Of a stretch of 37,208 nucleotides of DNA, positions 36,315-37,208 are shown piece after piece. The notes under the pieces are model-generated. The model did not search any database and had not been told where the DNA came from. It saw nothing but the letters and a program-made list of their open reading frames with translations. Each line of letters begins with the position of its first letter. The stretch's first letter is position 1. The position numbers and the translations under genes are program-made. This DNA comes from Anaerolineae bacterium (lineage in GTDB: Bacteria > Chloroflexota > Anaerolineae > Promineifilales > Promineifilaceae): the NCBI GenBank assembly GCA_025929715.1, contig JAICPS010000004.1:1-37208 (forward strand), in the 5' to 3' direction.

Positions 36315-37208
36315 ATGTACACCCTTGGCCTGAATGCGGCCTATCATGATCCCGCTGCCTGCCTGGTAAAGGATGGGCAGGTAATCGCCGCCGTAGAGGA
36401 AGAACGCTTTACCCACGTTAAACACGGCAAAAGAGCCGTTCCCTTTTCGACCTACGAGCTGCCCTTTAACGCCATTAACTACTGCCTGAGCGAGGCAGGT
36501 ATTATCCTGACCGACGTCGATCATATCGCTTATTCCTACGATCCGTACTTGCTGCTTGGGGGGTATCGACAGGACGAGGTGATTACCCTGCCGTTGGAAC
36601 CCAGCGCGCATCCCACACCTGACGAGTGGGAGGCAGCCTGGGATCCTCTCTTCCTTTCGTCTATTGTGAATGCGCCGCGCCACCTGGTAGGCGGGCCGCC
36701 GCATCATCTGCAGGCACGTTTTAAGGGCGCGCGGCTACAGGGTGATTTTCAATGGCACTATGTGGAACACCATCTGGCCCACGCCGCCAGCGCCTTTCTG
36801 GCTTCGCCGTTCCACGAGGCCGCCGTCATGACGCTCGACGGCCGGGGCGAGAGAGCCACGACGACGTACAATCTTGGCGAGGGGAACTATCTGCGGCGGC
36901 TGGGACAGGTTGACATGCCCCACTCGCTCGGCATGCTTTATGAACGAGTGACCGAGTATCTGGGCTTCTTGCCCTCTTCTGACGAAGGCAAGGTCATGGC
37001 GCTGGCCTCATATGGCGAGCCGCGCTTCGTGGAAGCGTTTCGAGATATGGTGTCCCTGGAGGATAGCGGCTGTTACACCATTGCGCCGCTGCGACTCGAA
37101 GAGCGTTTCGGTCCCGCCCGCCGCAAGGGAGACCCGCTGAAGTCGCACCACTTTGACATTGCGCATTCCCTGCAGGCGGTACTCGAAGAAACTGCCCTGG
37201 AGTTGGCC
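36315..37208 (+). CDS. NodU/CmcH-family carbamoyltransferase, N-terminal part (3' end outside window)
   Basis: The frame is open from ATG 36315 to the window end (298 codons), so the gene continues outside. The N-terminus MYTLGLNAAYHDPAACLV and AAVEEERFTHVKHG match the carbamoyltransferase (NodU/NovN/TobZ) family. The metal- and substrate-binding motif is VEHHLAHAASAFLASPF, followed by AVMTLDGRGERATT and LGMLYERVTEYLGFLPSSDEGKVM, split here as GMLYERVTEYLGF and DEGKVMALASYG. In this family carbamoyl phosphate and ATP give a carbamoyl-adenylate whose carbamoyl group is moved to a sugar hydroxyl. A GGAGGT ribosome-binding site lies just upstream, 2 bp after the phosphatase stop. It would decorate the surface glycan made by this cluster. 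Confidence 0.9.
   Translation, partial: MYTLGLNAAYHDPAACLVKDGQVIAAVEEERFTHVKHGKRAVPFSTYELPFNAINYCLSEAGIILTDVDHIAYSYDPYLLLGGYRQDEVITLPLEPSAHPTPDEWEAAWDPLFLSSIVNAPRHLVGGPPHHLQARFKGARLQGDFQWHYVEHHLAHAASAFLASPFHEAAVMTLDGRGERATTTYNLGEGNYLRRLGQVDMPHSLGMLYERVTEYLGFLPSSDEGKVMALASYGEPRFVEAFRDMVSLEDSGCYTIAPLRLEERFGPARRKGDPLKSHHFDIAHSLQAVLEETALELA

Overview
The window is about 37 kb of moderately GC-rich bacterial chromosome. It most resembles a filamentous Chloroflexota (Anaerolineae/Caldilineae-like). That placement is an inference from gene content: two MalT-type LuxR regulators, a lipoprotein solute-binding protein with a long Glu/Ala/Pro linker, a cyclic-glucan-type GH94 protein, an ISKra4-like transposase remnant, and surface-glycan genes without obvious LPS genes. 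No rRNA, tRNA or CRISPR array was seen.

Layout. (a) 1-5157, plus strand: the C-terminal part of a cyclic beta-1,2-glucan synthase-like GH94 protein (cut by the left edge), an SGNH/GDSL esterase and an aldo/keto reductase. (b) 5187-7103: a scar in which the first ~57 codons of a transposase abut a MalT-type regulator gene that is truncated at its 3' end and frameshifted. (c) 22763 down to 7256, minus strand: a collinear ~15.5-kb oligosaccharide-utilisation run. In transcription order it holds a family-5 solute-binding lipoprotein, an intercistronic terminator, two permeases, two ATPases, a ChbG/YdjC-type deacetylase, GH3, GH2 beta-mannosidase-like, GH3 and GH1. Several neighbours overlap by 4-22 bp. 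(d) 23130-26141: a divergent intact MalT-type regulator, with a strong repeat/inverted-repeat array between it and the binding-protein gene. (e) 26218-27082: a small membrane protein and a cyclic-nucleotide-binding-domain protein. (f) 27410-30758: a Tn3-family transposon with 37-bp terminal inverted repeats, an intact resolvase and an internally deleted, frameshifted transposase. It cuts off a gene after codon 13 and has no target duplication. (g) 30768-32978: a BglX-type GH3 with a perfect 20-bp palindromic operator candidate upstream. (h) 33290 to the right edge, plus strand: a surface-glycan cluster of GT9, GT4, a GmhB-like phosphatase and a NodU-type carbamoyltransferase (cut by the right edge).

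Proposed working of the utilisation locus (inference): the peptide-type ABC transporter imports beta-linked, probably mannose- or glucose-containing and partly acetylated oligosaccharides. These are deacetylated by the ChbG-like enzyme and hydrolysed in the cytoplasm by the GH1, GH2 and GH3 enzymes. The divergent MalT-type regulator is the natural candidate activator.

The most striking theme is decay by small lesions. Both tandem GH3 paralogues are broken (one 1-nt frameshift, one in-frame TAG), one regulator is frameshifted and truncated, and the transposase carries an internal deletion. Two of these lesions are 1-nt losses in short homopolymers, so sequencing error must be excluded. The most original regulatory signals are two sets of three direct repeats at exact 11-bp spacing (PhoB/OmpR-like) upstream of divergent genes at 27.1-27.3 kb; one of those genes is the one destroyed by the transposon. 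I did not find a clearly new multi-gene system.
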